Source: Brachynemurus nebulosus (Eukaryota > Arthropoda > Insecta > Neuroptera > Myrmeleontidae). From it: a stretch of 64,000 bases of DNA. Positions 1 to 12,408 of this stretch are shown in pieces; position 1 is the stretch's first letter; each line of letters begins with the position of its first letter. Under the pieces are notes generated by a model, which saw nothing but the letters and a program-made list of their open reading frames with translations, ran no database searches and was not told the origin of the DNA. The translations under genes and the position numbers were made by a program. The stretch is from assembly GCA_035578155.1 (NCBI GenBank), contig JAPWDM010000016.1:830001-894000 (forward strand). The letters are read 5' to 3'.

Positions 1-1848
1 TAGTTTTAGGAACATAAATTCGAACCTTTGAATAATTATAGTAATTTTATTATAAATATCCCAGTGTGACATTTTCAAATTTACAAAAAAATATTAATTT
101 ATAAGAAAATATCCCAAGGTTCTGCTAACTTACATTAATAATTTCGATACAGAAATTTAAATAAACAAAAAAATAATGATTCTAATTCAAAAATTTAAAT
201 TATTAAGTAGTTACTAATATTAAATTATTAATCACTATCACTATTATCATCTTGCAACTCATTCTTAAGATTTAGTTGTTGATATTAAATTTTCATAAAA
301 ATTGTGATATACGCTTGGTAGTCTGATTTGGCTGAACTAAGGCTAAATATAATATTTTCTTACCAGAAGAAACCATTTTCGCATGATTTTTAAATTACCG
401 TTTGGTTATAAACTGGTTTCTTAAAAATATTGCCTAATACTAAAATAAAATTTGTTAATTTACTAATTTTAATGAAATATTCTTCATTTATGTTCTACAA
501 GTTCAAAAAACTTTGTTGAATTACACAACAGCGTCGTGTAAATATTTCAACGTAATGCAAAATAAACATATTTAATATCATTTTCTCCAATCGAACATTG
601 AGATATGGTCAATATCTCAGAGTTCAACTTAGAAATATGGACAATAGTACTTCGTTGAACACTGGTTTTTCTGGTATAACTTTCTTAATATCAAACGAAA
701 ACATTCTTCAATATAGCATTTAAAGTACTCGAAAAATGGAATATGACAGTGTCAATAACTCAATATGGCCATTTTTGAAGATTTCCGACTGTAGCATTCG
801 AGGGACGATATATCAACATCTAAAAACATTTCAGTCTCTTTTTGGTAATCCGGGAAAAACGAAAAAACTTTTTAAAATTTTTTTATTGTTAAAATCGAAA
901 TGTTCTTTTAAAGAGGGTTAAAATTATCATATTTTACATTAAAATGTTGACACAATCACTCTCTAGTTAACTAGCCTTGGAGTTAATATTAGAAAATTGA
1001 GAAAAAACACGTCAATTAGATTTTTTTACACAGATTTTATTTGTTATGACTTATGACTGAGTTATATTTTCAAAAGGATATTTTAAAAATGTGTATGTAT
1101 GGTTTTCATTAAAAAAATTTCAATATATTTTCCATTCATTTTAATAGTAGAATGTCCAGATTAGGGACTATACTTTCGGCTTGGAGCAAATTAGACGAAG
1201 ATTTTCTTCTAAAACCAAATTTAATAATTAATTAAAGAAATAAAAAAAAATGGTGGATTTCCTACCTTTCAAATACAATCTTTGTTGTATGTAAAAATTT
1301 TATTACATTTTTTCAAAAAACTGTAAGTAAACTGTACAATTTTCTTTACAAATATATTAAAATAGATAAATGTTTCCATTTAATTTATTTTTAACTCTTT
1401 TTAAATGATTCACCTTAAAATTTTTTAATATTTCTTAATCGAAATTTCATAAAAGAATGTGTCAGAGTTTTAATTTTTTTTTAAATTGAATGTGCAAAAT
1501 TATTTAATACTAGAATGCTCTGTTTATACAATTCTAATCATAACTGCATTGTCAACTAGATAGAAAATTACGTAAAAATATTATTCTTTCAGTATGGTTT
1601 AACGTAATTTTTATCCGATTGTAGCAAACTCTTATTAATTTTAGTAAGGTGTAAACATAATCTAAATTCTGACTATATCACATAAAACCAATTTTCTTAG
1701 TAATATTCTTATAAAAAAATGGAATAAATAGATATAAAAACGTATTTAACTGAGAGAAATAAAATATAGCTGAATCGTTAAATTGGATTAAAAAAATCAT
1801 GACAAGCCACTTACAAAGCCTTGTTTTTTAGAATGTAGCATCGAAAAA
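1..1848. other. AT-rich non-coding DNA
   Basis: No supported gene, RNA or repeat structure. The few short open frames (for example near 736-921) have no recognisable domain and look like chance frames in AT-rich DNA. Confidence 0.6.
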
Positions 1849-2638
<790 letters not shown>

Positions 2639-2731
2639 AATATATATATATGTAATATATATATATATAATATATATAAATATATATATATATATAATAT
2701 AATATAATATATATAATATATATATATATGT

Positions 2732-2816
<85 letters not shown>
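2639..2816. repeat. (TA)n microsatellite with AATATA interruptions
   Basis: Almost pure alternating TA with AAT interruptions in the first half, lying between two foldback elements. Confidence 0.95.
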
Positions 2817-2817
<1 letters not shown>

Positions 2818-3422
2818 CAGTGTCATTCACGAAGGTGGCAACATATGGAAAACTTTTCTATACTAAGTTTATCAGAAAATTTTATTCTTACTAAAAGTTG
2901 GTGCATGTTCTTAAATTAAAAATGCACCCATCAAAATTTGAACAAACTCTATTGTATACAGGGTGGACTTGCCATCACAAAAGTCATAAGTACTGAAATA
3001 AAATATACCAATATTTTAATACTAAAAACTAAGAGTGTAGTCTTGCAGTACTACCTAAATAGTAGTCTTCTAAGTCCGTCCGTTTTCATAATGAACTGGG
3101 TGATACGGAAAAAACAAAATATAGGAAAATTTATTATTGGTTGTAGTTGGCTATGATTCTGTATTTTACATTAATTTTTAATTCTAAACATAATTTGTCA
3201 ATTTTAATTGTAAAATTTTTGTCAAGTTTCAATAATTAAGGTACTTTACCCTTACGCCAATTTCACATTCTTAAGTCCACCCTGTATACAATAGAGTTTG
3301 CTCATATTTTGATGGGTGCATTTTTAATTTAAGAACATGCACCAACTTTTAGTAAGAATAAAATTTTCTGAGAAACTTAGTATAGAAAAGTTTTCCATAT
3401 GGTTCCACCTTGGTGAATGACA

Positions 3423-3425
<3 letters not shown>
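2818..3425. mobile_element. MITE/foldback with 153-bp terminal inverted repeats (CAGTGTCATTCAC ends)
   Basis: The left arm 2818-2970 and right arm 3273-3425 are inverted copies with a few mismatches (for example CACGAAGGTGG against CACCAAGGTGG). The ends read CAGTGTCATTCAC and are flanked on both sides by TA repeats, as for TA-targeting Tc1/mariner-type MITEs. The inner end of each arm carries TATACAGGGTGGACTT, similar to the ACAGGGTG ends of other MITEs here (22420, 26937 and 63609). The 300-bp interior is AT-rich and non-coding. Confidence 0.85.
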
Positions 3426-3426
<1 letters not shown>

Positions 3427-3509
<83 letters not shown>

Positions 3510-3510
3510 C
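3427..3510. repeat. (TA)n microsatellite
   Basis: Pure alternating TA directly abutting the CACTG end of the preceding MITE. Confidence 0.95.
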
Positions 3511-3517
3511 ATATATA

Positions 3518-3832
3518 GGATGTGTCAATTTCGCAATTTATTAACAATACAAAATAAACAGTAAACTGGTTGAGCCATTAATTAACCCTTTGCACTCGAA
3601 CCATTTTTTAGTATGGGCACTCAGCTATTCGATAGTAGTTTTAATAAAGAATTGTAATACATCAAAGATAAGTACTTTAAACAAAAGTAGTTTACTTACA
3701 TATTTTATTTTTAGCGAATTTCCAAAACTGGAAATACGCTATTACAACAGGTGTCATGACGCGACCTATGCCCGGGACCATAACAGAAATATGTTTTGAG
3801 GTCCCTAGAATACGAAAATGATATTCACTAAA

Positions 3833-3885
<53 letters not shown>
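3518..3885 (+). mobile_element. Left arm of a foldback element split by a provirus
   Basis: This arm begins GGATGTGTCAATTTCGCAAT and ends in a (TA)n tract. Its reverse complement is the right arm at about 12541-12865. The inner portion (about 3708-3840: TTTTTAGCGAATTTCCAAAA, a CCCGGGACC block, then GATATTCACTAAAATTTATA) belongs to a dispersed family, with more copies at 12351, 27126, 41498, 41666 and 57960. The provirus sits in the (TA)n core. Confidence 0.85.
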
Positions 3886-3889
<4 letters not shown>

Positions 3890-4566
3890 TTGACCGAAAC
3901 TTTAATAAACTTATTAAAACCGGATGACACCGGAGATCCCGTTTGGAATAATGAGTATCGCCACTTTGTTTTAACGAAAACGAAAGAAACGGAGCTTTGG
4001 CTTAAGTTAAAGTCTTTGTTGATTAATTTGTTCTCTTTTATTTAAATTTTATTTATTTTTATTAAGTTTTGTTTACCTTAATAATTTCACTTATTTATTT
4101 TTATTAACTTATGATTGTCTTGTTTGAATTGTTTGATTTGATTTGGTAATGACTGAGAAAAACGAAGATTCAACTTAAGTTAACTTTATTAAAGGAAAAT
4201 TATTATCACAACAATTAAAATGACAATATAAAAAGATCTGAACATAACGACGAAAAGACTTTATCAAAATTTCTTAAAATGGCCAGAAACTGAATATAGT
4301 GAAATTACATTGAATTTATAATAATTTTTATGTTTATTTAGCAAAATTTGTTTAACAGAGATAGAATTAATTTTTATATTCAAATAAAATGTATTAAATA
4401 GAAAATGTATTTTATTTTAATATGTCTAGGGAACGTCCGGTAGGTGGCTCGTGGATTATGCTGTTTTCTGCATTTTCACATCCGGTGTGTCGTTATGTTG
4501 CGTTGATCTCACGGTGATAGGTTTTGTTGAAAATTGCAAATTTTATGTGTTGTGCATGGCACCACA
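3886..4566 (-). repeat. 3' LTR of the provirus
   Basis: On the plus strand it begins TGTCTTGACCGAAAC and ends GGCACCACA. It matches 11575-12255 end to end with about 2% differences. It is preceded (in element orientation) by a polypurine tract at about 4567-4580, minus-strand AATGGGGGAGGAC, directly abutting the LTR. Confidence 0.93.
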
Positions 4567-4582
4567 GTCCTCCCCCATTAGA
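4567..4582 (-). other. Polypurine tract of the provirus
   Basis: Minus-strand purine run ATGGGGGAGGAC immediately upstream of the 3' LTR TGTGG start. This is the position and composition expected for the plus-strand DNA primer. Confidence 0.85.
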
Positions 4583-4599
4583 AAGGTTCCTGCGGGACC

Positions 4600-6580
4600 T
4601 TAGAATTTGACTGGGCGAATGGGACGGCGTCCAGATACGCATGATGCTGAAGTTTGGATTCTTCGGTCCTTCAAAAGTACTGTTTGGCTGCTGGGCTCGA
4701 AGACCACTTCGTGATTGTATGGCTGGACTTGATTCCTCCGGTTCTCCCCGAATAGGCAATTGTAAAAATTAAATGTGTTGCCTCCCGATTTGGTGCATGG
4801 GCATAGGCATTTGAATAATCTTGATAGTAACGTCGGTATTACTTTGAATATTCCATATTTATAAAAGTAGTAGAGTAGTAGCACAGCTATGATTCCCGTA
4901 CCAATATAACATAACCAATTGTAAATAACGTTTTCCTACTTGATTATAAATGGTTTGTTTAACTGGCTTTGAAGATTTTCGTCCATCTTCTCCAATTGAT
5001 GTTGAGCGTATTTAACTTCGTTGAGGTCCAGATTTGTTAATTTTATTGGCTTTAAGTATTGTGGTTTTAGGGCCTCTTCTTTGTGTAAATATTTGCAGCA
5101 ATCATCTTCCAGGATGTCGACTGCGGGAATGTGTATGTAGGCGGATAGGTTTTTGATTGACATTTCGGGCTGTAGTACGACGTTGTGTGTCATGAAGCGG
5201 CAGTTGTTTGGAATTTTGAGAAGTCCTATTCCATGTAGGCTTCTTTCTTCATCTGGATACTGAGTGCAGAGTACGGTTCCCTTTGTCGGTTTTGATAAGA
5301 TGAACAACCATTGATTTTGGGATATTTGTTTCCAGACTTCGGACTGTGCGTATATGGTAGTTTTTTTGCATGACCTGGGGATGGATGCTTCTTGAAGATC
5401 GAACATTTCTAACTCGCAAATGTTGTCGGTTCTTCTTTGTAGTGTGTCGATATTTTTACAAATGTACACATCATTGACTAGTGTACACGGATCGAGCTGT
5501 TTTAAAGTAGCGAATTGTGACTTTCCTCTGCTGGATATTATGTAGGGAAAATCTATGGTAATATAGGATACTTGTGAGAAATTTTGTAATGGTGTTGGAA
5601 GTGGAAATGCTTGATATAAACTGTATTCAATAATTTGCGCTATTGGAACTTTTAATAAAATTACTAAAATGTTATCAGTCATAAAAGCTTTAACTTCCAT
5701 TAATTTATAATAATTTTCAATAGTCTCTGTGCTAACTTTAATTGGTAATTCAAGAGAAGAAATTTGACTTAATTCATTCATAAGATTTGTAGGAGTAATT
5801 ATATTGTAATCAATTATCCCATGTCTTATTAGTGTTAGTGTCATACTATAAGATTGTAATTGTTTTAAATTCAAATCATTTATTTGTTTTATTAACAATA
5901 AATGGTCTAAAAGCTCGATTTCAAGTGAATTGCGATTAATTATGCTAGAAGAATTAGATATGTATTGATTAAAAGTTTTAATATTAATATTTAATTCTTG
6001 TTCCGCGTCTTGAATAGTAAGTATTTAATGTTTTATTTAAAGTATTCATTGTTTCTGATAGAATTTTTATTTGGTCTTTCATTAATAAATGCGTTGTTTT
6101 CCTATCATTAATAATAGAATTTATTGAATTTGTATAGAATGTTGCATTATCCGAGTCAGATGATCCTATCAGCCATTTTAGTATTTTAGAACCTACAATT
6201 AAAAGTCCTCTTCGTCTACGTACGTGATGAGCTTGAATAGTTTAAAGAGCTTGAATAGATTAAAGTTTTAATTTCTTCCATTTGCTGTACTAATAATTTT
6301 TGTTGTAATTTACAAGTCCCGGCGTTGGAGTGATTACTTGGTATCATTTTGCAGAAAATATAAGATTTGTGATAGTATTCTTGAGCCCTTTCTAAATTTT
6401 CTTCGAACGTAGTTGTATTGATGTGTAGTGCATTAGTGTGAATTTTTGATTACATATTTTCGCGTCCCCTAGTTTCTTGAATAAAATTCCCGGCGAGGTG
6501 TTTATTTGTTCCACCTGTATTTCTGCCGTCGTTTGGTGTACAAGCAGTAGTATTGGTAACAACGTTGATAACTTCGCCAT
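4600..6580 (-). pseudogene. env: env, broken (baculovirus-F-like errantivirus envelope)
   Basis: The start at 6580 overlaps the end of pol (6450) and opens with a hydrophobic signal peptide of about 20 residues. That frame stops at about 6392. A run of four arginines followed by Gly-Leu-Leu-Ile at about 6200-6220 is a furin-type cleavage site with the start of a fusion peptide. It is out of phase with the flanking frames, so at least two frameshifts lie between 5900 and 6450, one next to an 18-bp tandem duplication at 6229-6264. From 5898 one frame runs to 4600 with a single in-frame TAG at 4936-4938, just before a membrane anchor (tyrosine- and leucine-rich, about 4860-4930) and a cysteine-rich cytoplasmic tail. 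Family placement is by architecture, not by search. The product cannot be made from this copy as written. Confidence 0.75.
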
Positions 6581-9500
6581 CTGAAACGTAAGGTTTCAGG
6601 TTATTTTCGTGGAATGTTTTATTTGTATTTCTATATCTAACTTTAACTGTGTGAATATCAGGATGGACAGATATGATTTTAAATGGACCTTTGTAGCGAC
6701 AGGATAATTTCCCTGGAGCGGATTGACCTTCTTTTACGAGGACATATTCTCCTACTTGAAAATTTCTTACTTTTGTTTGCTTGTCGTATTGAGCTTTATT
6801 TTTGATTTTACTTTGTTTTAAATTTTCTCTTGCAGCTAATCGTAATTTCTTGATTTTTTCTTGCACTTCTTGTGATAATTCTTGATATGTTTTTGCATTT
6901 GTGTTTCTTTCAAACGATGTTGGAATATTCGGATCGATTCCAAATACAAGTTTGTATGGTGTTTCGTCAGTGGAGCGATTTTTGTGGGTGTTGAATGAAA
7001 ATGTAGCTAAATACAGCATTTCATCCCAGTCGTTCATTTCAGTGTTGATATATGATCTTAAATAATTTTCAATGTACGAATGTGTTCTTTCTAGCGAACC
7101 ATTTGTTTGAGGATGATATGGAGATGTGGTCTTCTGCTTGATGTTGAATAATTTATTGACTTCCTTGATGACGGAGCTGGTAAAAAGAGGATCTTGATCC
7201 GTTAGAATGGACTTCGGAAAACCAAATGTGCTTGCATATTTCAGGAAATAGATTGCTGTTGTTTCTGCTTTTCTATCCTGAAGTGGATAAACTTGAAGGT
7301 GCTTTGTCAGGTTATCCTGGATCGTAAGGATGAACTTATTTTGATTCCTTGTTACCGGAAGTGGGTCTATAAAATCCATTGAAATTTCGTCATTGAAGTT
7401 CTTTGCTGTTGTGGTGATTACCATTGGTGCTTTTCCAATACGAGTTGTTTTTGTTTTTTGACATATGGGACAATTCTTGATGTATTTTTCGACGTCTGTT
7501 TTCATACCTTTCCAAAAGTATTTTTGTCGAAGTTCGCTGTATGTGCGGGCAATACCTGGGTGACCTCTTAATGGTGAATCATGGTATTCGCGTAGTAATT
7601 GTTGTTTTTCCGCTTCTGTTCTGACGATGATAGTTTCCACTGTTTCTTCATTATTTGTTTCTTGATTATTTATTTCTTCGTTAACTGTTTCTTCATTGGT
7701 AATTTCTTCATCACTTGTTTCTTCATCTATCGGTATCGTTTTGATTGCGTTATTCATACCTGAAGTGCTTGGTATTGGTTTTTCGTTAATTTGATGATTG
7801 TTAGTTTCGCTGTCCATATTTTCTTGTTGAATTTCGTTTAATTCTTTTTCTAATATTTCTTGTATTTCTTCCTCTGTTAAATCTTCTTCAATTGTATTAC
7901 TGCTTACACCTAATTCTTTTTCTAATGCTTCTTGGATTTCCTTTTCAGTTAATAGTGAAGAAAAACCAATATCATTTATATCGATTATTTCGATGTTGTC
8001 GTTGAAATGATACGATAGTAAGTTATTTACGTATTTTTCACTTATTGTTTTATCGATATATTTTAAATTAATAATTGTATTATTTTCGGATGTTAAAGAT
8101 ATTTCTTCTAACGCTTGATATAATATTTTAAGATTTAGTTTATCTTTTATTTTATGTTTTAATATTAATAAAATTATACTTTGATTGTTTTTATCTTTGC
8201 GTATTATTTGACCGATATTAGCATTTGTGATATCATTTTTATTAAAATTATCTAGAATAAATGTTTTTAATTCTTCTTTTATTTGAAGATCTTTTGTAAT
8301 TGGTATTATTAGTGATTTAATATTATTTATGTCATTACCTCGATTAATTTTTATATTAGGGTTATATGTTTTATTAAATCTTTGGAAATTTTCGAAGGAT
8401 TTTTCTTTATTTAATATAGCTACTAATATTGGACGACTTAAAGTATCCGCTGTGTAGTTGGTTTTGCCTGGAATGTATTGAATTTTATATTGATAATTAA
8501 GTAACTTTAACCTCCATCGTACCAATCTACTCGTAGGATCCTTTACGGAGTTTAGCCATACCAAAGGACGATGATCAGTTTTTATTAAAAATTCACGACC
8601 GTATAAGAAATGGTGAAAATTTTTAATTGTTTTAATAATTGCAAGACACTCGCGTTCAATTACAGAGTAGTTCCTTTCAGCCTGATTTAATGTACTGGAG
8701 TAATATGCAATTGGCATATCAATCCCGTCATATTCCTGTGTAAGGACACCTCCCACGCAGTCGCTCGATGCATCCGTGGTAATTGAAAACATTTTATTTT
8801 CATCAGGATATTTTAAGATTGGTGTTGAAGTTATTTTATTTTTCAAAGTTTCGAATGCTTGTTTGCAATTATTATCAAAATTAAACTTTTGATCTTTCTT
8901 TAATAAATTAGTTAATGGTTTGGCTATTTGTCCATAATTTTTAATAAATTTTCTATAGTATCCTGTGATACCTAAAAAGCTTTGCAATTGTTTAATGTTT
9001 TTTGGTTCATTTAATTTTAATATTTTATCAATTTTTTCAAACTGCAGCTTGATTCCTTCTAAGGAAATTATATGGCCTAGGTATTTTAATTCCTGTTTAA
9101 GGAACTCGCATTTATCCATATTAATTTTTAAATTGTTTTCTTTTAATATACTAAATATTTCAGAGAGATATTGTATGTGTTCATCTAAATTTTTACCTAA
9201 TACAATTACATCATCCAGGTAACACATGCATTTATTTTCTAAGATTTGTTTATGAAATATTTCGTTCATAAGGGTTTGAAAAGTAGCAGGACTGTTTATT
9301 AATCCGAATGGCATTTTTAGGAATTCGAAATGGCCGTTTCCTACAGTGAAACCTGTCTTGGGAATGTCTTCTTCTTTTACAGGAATTTGGTGGAAACCAC
9401 TTGCCAAATCAAGTGCACTGAAATATTTGTTCCCGCCTAAGTTTGTTAGAATATCATCGATACGTGGAATAGTGTAGTTATAGGCGATGGTCTTTTCATT

Positions 9501-10193
9501 TAACTTCCGATAATCAATAACCATCCGATACTTTTGGATACCTGAAGAATCTAATTTTTTATCGACTATCCAGACGGGTGAATTATAAGGACTTTTACTT
9601 TTACGAATAATACCATTTTTTAATAATTCATCTACTTGTCGTTGTGCTTCGTCCCTTATTTTTTTTGGAAGAGGGTAAATTTTGTTTTTAATTGGTACAT
9701 TGTCAATTAATTTAATTTCGTGCTCGATTTTCTGTGTACAACCTGGTGGGTCGTCATCTAATTTTACAATAGTATGAAACTGTAAAACAGTATTTTCTAA
9801 TTTTTGTTTTTCAATTTCTGTAAGTCCGTCTGTCCTTAAAATTTTAATAATTTCTTGTTTTCGTACAGGATCAATATTAATTTGGAAAACATTAGTTATT
9901 GGATCGAGAGAAATTAAATTATTTTTATAATCAATAACTGCGTTATATTTTGCCAAAAAATCAGAACCAATTATTCCGTGAAATGGGACCTTATCGCTAT
10001 CTACTAAATGAAAATAATGATGAAAGTTAAAATTATTTTTAGTCAAAAAGATTGAAACAAGTCCGTAAGGTTGTATTAGGCCGTCTGTTATACCGCTAAT
10101 ATTTGGTTTAATACTTGTATCTATTTCAGTACTATAATTTGGATTTATGCTATCCAATTTTATCAGACTGACACTTGCACCAGTATCGATCAA
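6450..10193 (-). CDS. pol: Pol polyprotein (protease, reverse transcriptase, RNase H, integrase)
   Basis: An open frame of 1247 codons. Aspartic protease motif DTGAS lies at residues 3-7. The reverse transcriptase has YLDD at about 325-328, with MPFGLINSPATFQ upstream. RNase H shows TDAS at about 473 and IKTDHRPLVW at about 537. After an acidic, Asn/Glu-rich linker (about 760-850) comes integrase: an H-H-C-C zinc domain at about 871-912 and catalytic D (in SMDFIDPL, about 940), D (in LTDQDPLF, about 999) and E (in NGSLERTH, about 1035). The frame stays open upstream of the first Met to about 10255, overlapping the end of gag in the -1 frame. Pol is therefore probably made by -1 frameshifting, though I see no canonical slippery heptamer. 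All catalytic residues are present, so this is the only intact gene of the provirus. Confidence 0.95.
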   Translation of the reverse strand: MIDTGASVSLIKLDSINPNYSTEIDTSIKPNISGITDGLIQPYGLVSIFLTKNNFNFHHYFHLVDSDKVPFHGIIGSDFLAKYNAVIDYKNNLISLDPITNVFQINIDPVRKQEIIKILRTDGLTEIEKQKLENTVLQFHTIVKLDDDPPGCTQKIEHEIKLIDNVPIKNKIYPLPKKIRDEAQRQVDELLKNGIIRKSKSPYNSPVWIVDKKLDSSGIQKYRMVIDYRKLNEKTIAYNYTIPRIDDILTNLGGNKYFSALDLASGFHQIPVKEEDIPKTGFTVGNGHFEFLKMPFGLINSPATFQTLMNEIFHKQILENKCMCYLDDVIVLGKNLDEHIQYLSEIFSILKENNLKINMDKCEFLKQELKYLGHIISLEGIKLQFEKIDKILKLNEPKNIKQLQSFLGITGYYRKFIKNYGQIAKPLTNLLKKDQKFNFDNNCKQAFETLKNKITSTPILKYPDENKMFSITTDASSDCVGGVLTQEYDGIDMPIAYYSSTLNQAERNYSVIERECLAIIKTIKNFHHFLYGREFLIKTDHRPLVWLNSVKDPTSRLVRWRLKLLNYQYKIQYIPGKTNYTADTLSRPILVAILNKEKSFENFQRFNKTYNPNIKINRGNDINNIKSLIIPITKDLQIKEELKTFILDNFNKNDITNANIGQIIRKDKNNQSIILLILKHKIKDKLNLKILYQALEEISLTSENNTIINLKYIDKTISEKYVNNLLSYHFNDNIEIIDINDIGFSSLLTEKEIQEALEKELGVSSNTIEEDLTEEEIQEILEKELNEIQQENMDSETNNHQINEKPIPSTSGMNNAIKTIPIDEETSDEEITNEETVNEEINNQETNNEETVETIIVRTEAEKQQLLREYHDSPLRGHPGIARTYSELRQKYFWKGMKTDVEKYIKNCPICQKTKTTRIGKAPMVITTTAKNFNDEISMDFIDPLPVTRNQNKFILTIQDNLTKHLQVYPLQDRKAETTAIYFLKYASTFGFPKSILTDQDPLFTSSVIKEVNKLFNIKQKTTSPYHPQTNGSLERTHSYIENYLRSYINTEMNDWDEMLYLATFSFNTHKNRSTDETPYKLVFGIDPNIPTSFERNTNAKTYQELSQEVQEKIKKLRLAARENLKQSKIKNKAQYDKQTKVRNFQVGEYVLVKEGQSAPGKLSCRYKGPFKIISVHPDIHTVKVRYRNTNKTFHENNLKPYVSDGEVINVVTNTTACTPNDGRNTGGTNKHLAGNFIQETRGRENM

Positions 10194-10249
10194 GAAAATA
10201 AATTCGTTAGTTTTTGAATGTGGAGAATTAAAGATTAATTTTTTATCAA

Positions 10250-10766
10250 TTAGGCCATTTGGAATTTTTGTGAAGCCGATTCTACTTGTTTGCTTGCTGT
10301 TGTGGCTTCTGTCAACCCGAGCGTTTTTAAGTTTAAATGATCATTTGCATGTGCTACTTTTGGATTAGGGTTATTTAATCTTTCGTTATATTGTTTTTTT
10401 CTACACTCTTCAATAGTATGACCCTTAAAATTGCAATATGTGCATTGTTTAACTATCGGTCTATTATTATCTGATCGATTTGGAGAATTGTTATACGATG
10501 GGTAATTTGATTTATTCCTACAATCCTTTGTATTATGATTTGATCGTTTACATATTTTACAATATTTACGAGGTTGAGAATTATTAACATTAAGATGTTT
10601 AAATTGATTTTGAACATTTAAAAATGCTTTTTCTTCGCTTGCTATGCATACAGCTTCATTCATCGAGGAATACGTTTTATGGCGTAAAATATTTGATATT
10701 TCGGGTTTATAAATGGTGTGTAAACCGTCGTAATGCCATTTCTTCGATGAGTGCTAGCTTTCCTAA
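10250..10766 (-). pseudogene. gag: gag, C-terminal nucleocapsid part
   Basis: The open frame from 10663 carries two CX2CX4HX4C zinc knuckles (CKICKRSNHNTKDC and CTYCNFKGHTIEEC), typical of a retroviral nucleocapsid that packages genomic RNA. The region 10664-10766, upstream in element orientation, still reads as gag but is split. An in-frame TGA at about 10767-10769 ends the N-terminal part. The continuation then shifts frame near 10700, after which it runs into the zinc-knuckle frame. The end overlaps the start of pol. Confidence 0.85.
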
Positions 10767-11231
10767 TCATAATGATTCTGAAATATTATTTTCTTTTACT
10801 TTTTGAATAATTTTTGAATTTAAACTTTCAATTCTTAAATAAAATTCTTTTATAGATTCATTTGGTTTTTGCCTACACGTTTCTAATTGTTCTTGCAAGT
10901 ATGTGAGACTTTCTGTTATTTGATAAATTTGTTTTAATTTTATTTTTAAATCATAAAATGATAAAATATTTGTAGCATTTAATTTATTTTTAACGTCTGA
11001 AGAGACTTTTGAAAATATAAGTGCCGTTAGCGCTCTTTGTTGTGAATCAGTTGCTAAATTGAGGGCATTTTCGGCGTTTTGTATGAAATTATGTAATTCG
11101 GAAGAGTTTCCGTTGAATGGGGTTACCATTTGCGCAAGGAATGAAATAGGAATGTGTTCCACTGGAACATCGTTATCTTCGGAGACTTCTGGAGATTGTG
11201 ATCGGGATGGATTTTGTGAATCAGGATTCAT
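10767..11231 (-). pseudogene. gag: gag, N-terminal capsid part
   Basis: The frame starts at 11231 and ends at a TGA after 154 codons. The sequence (matrix/capsid-like helices, with an SIKEFYLRIESLN stretch) matches the retrotransposon Gag domain of Ty3/Gypsy elements. It is normally continuous with the zinc-knuckle part at 10250-10663. One premature stop plus one frameshift separate them here. Confidence 0.85.
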
Positions 11232-11574
11232 GATTGGAAAAATAACTTAAAAGCAGAGAGAAAAATCAACAATCCACCTACCTTTGTACAAGCTCGGCTA
11301 TTTTGTTGCAGCGTCTTGACCTGTCTCTGTAGTCGGGTTTTTCTGTTGTTTTTCCAGTTGTTGTACACCGTCGTGACCTCGTTCGACTCTAAGCTGGTAG
11401 CGCACAATGTTTGGTTGCTCGTTATTTTCCTTTTGTACACCGTCTTGACCTGGGCTGGTTCCACAAGCTGGTAGTGCACAGTAAATTCACAGTCTGTATT
11501 CACAATGTTCCGTTTTTCACTTATTGTCCTTTTTGTCGACCGAAGGATAACTATCCTCGCAGGATCGCCAGATT
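11232..11574 (-). promoter_or_regulatory. Proviral leader with primer-binding site and imperfect repeats
   Basis: Directly inside the 5' LTR the minus strand reads AATCTGGCGATCCTGCGAGG. The TGG is the expected complement of a tRNA CCA end, placing the primer-binding site at about 11552-11572; I cannot assign the tRNA. The leader contains two imperfect copies of a ~46-bp unit (11361-11405 and 11433-11480), sharing TTGTACACCGTC, TGACCT and AAGCTGGTAG, and a weaker third (GCGTCTTGACCTG, about 11311). Gypsy carries a repeat-based insulator in the same position. That function is only an analogy here. Confidence 0.7.
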
Positions 11575-12251
11575 TGTCGTGACCGAAACTTTAATAAACT
11601 TATTAAAACCGGACGACACCGGAGATCCCGTTTGGAATAATGAGGATCGCCACTTTGTTTTAACGAAAACGAAAGAAACGGAGCTTTGAATTAAGTTAAA
11701 GTCTTTGTTGATTAATTTGTTCTCTTTTATTTAAATTTTATTTATTTTTATTAAGTTTTGTTTACTTTAATAATTTCACTTATTTATTTTTATTAACTTA
11801 TGATTGTCTTGTTTGAATTGTTTGATTTGATTTGGTAATGATTGAGAAAAACGAAGATTCAACTTAAGTTAACTTTATTAAAGGAAAATTATTATTACAA
11901 CAATTAAAATGACAATATAAAAAGATCTGAACATAACGACGAAAAGACTTTATCAAAATTTCTTAAAATGGCCAAAAACTGAATATAGTGAAATTACATT
12001 GAATTTATAATAATTTTTATGTTTATTTAGCAAAATTTGTTTAACAGAGATAGAATTTATTTTTATATTCAAATAAAATGTATTAAATAGAAAATGTATT
12101 TTATTTTAATATATCTAGGGAACGTCCGGTAGCTGGCTCGTGGATTATGCTGTTTTCTGCATTTTCACATCAGGTGTGTCGTTATGTTGCGTTGATTTCA
12201 CGGTGATAGGTTTTGTTGAAAATTGCAAATTTTTTGTGTTGTGCATGGCAC

Positions 12252-12255
<4 letters not shown>
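11575..12255 (-). repeat. 5' LTR of the provirus
   Basis: TGTCGTGACC...GGCACCACA on the plus strand, paired with 3886-4566. AATAAA-type signals occur inside. Promoter elements cannot be defined with confidence in such AT-rich DNA. Confidence 0.93.
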
Positions 12256-12332
<77 letters not shown>

Positions 12333-12350
12333 TTATATATGTATATATAT
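12256..12350. repeat. (TA)n tract, right flank of the provirus
   Basis: Alternating TA directly after the LTR end, mirroring the (TA)n at 3838-3885. The provirus therefore sits within an originally continuous TA tract. Confidence 0.95.
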
Positions 12351-12408
12351 ACCATAACAGAAATATGTTTTGAGGTCCCTAGAATACGAAAATGATATTC
12401 ACTAAAAT

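Larger units (their letters stand above)
3886..12255 (-). mobile_element. Complete Ty3/Gypsy errantivirus-like provirus
   Basis: An 8370-bp LTR element on the minus strand: 5' LTR 11575-12255, leader, gag (broken), pol (open), env (broken), polypurine tract, 3' LTR 3886-4566. It lies inside a pure (TA)n run, so the target duplication is a TATA/ATAT type. That matches the TATA-like preference known for gypsy, 17.6 and relatives, although a pure TA target makes the exact duplication unresolvable. Presence of an env gene with a basic cleavage site places it with insect errantiviruses. The two LTRs differ at roughly 15 of 681 positions by eye, so the insertion is fairly young. Confidence 0.93.
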
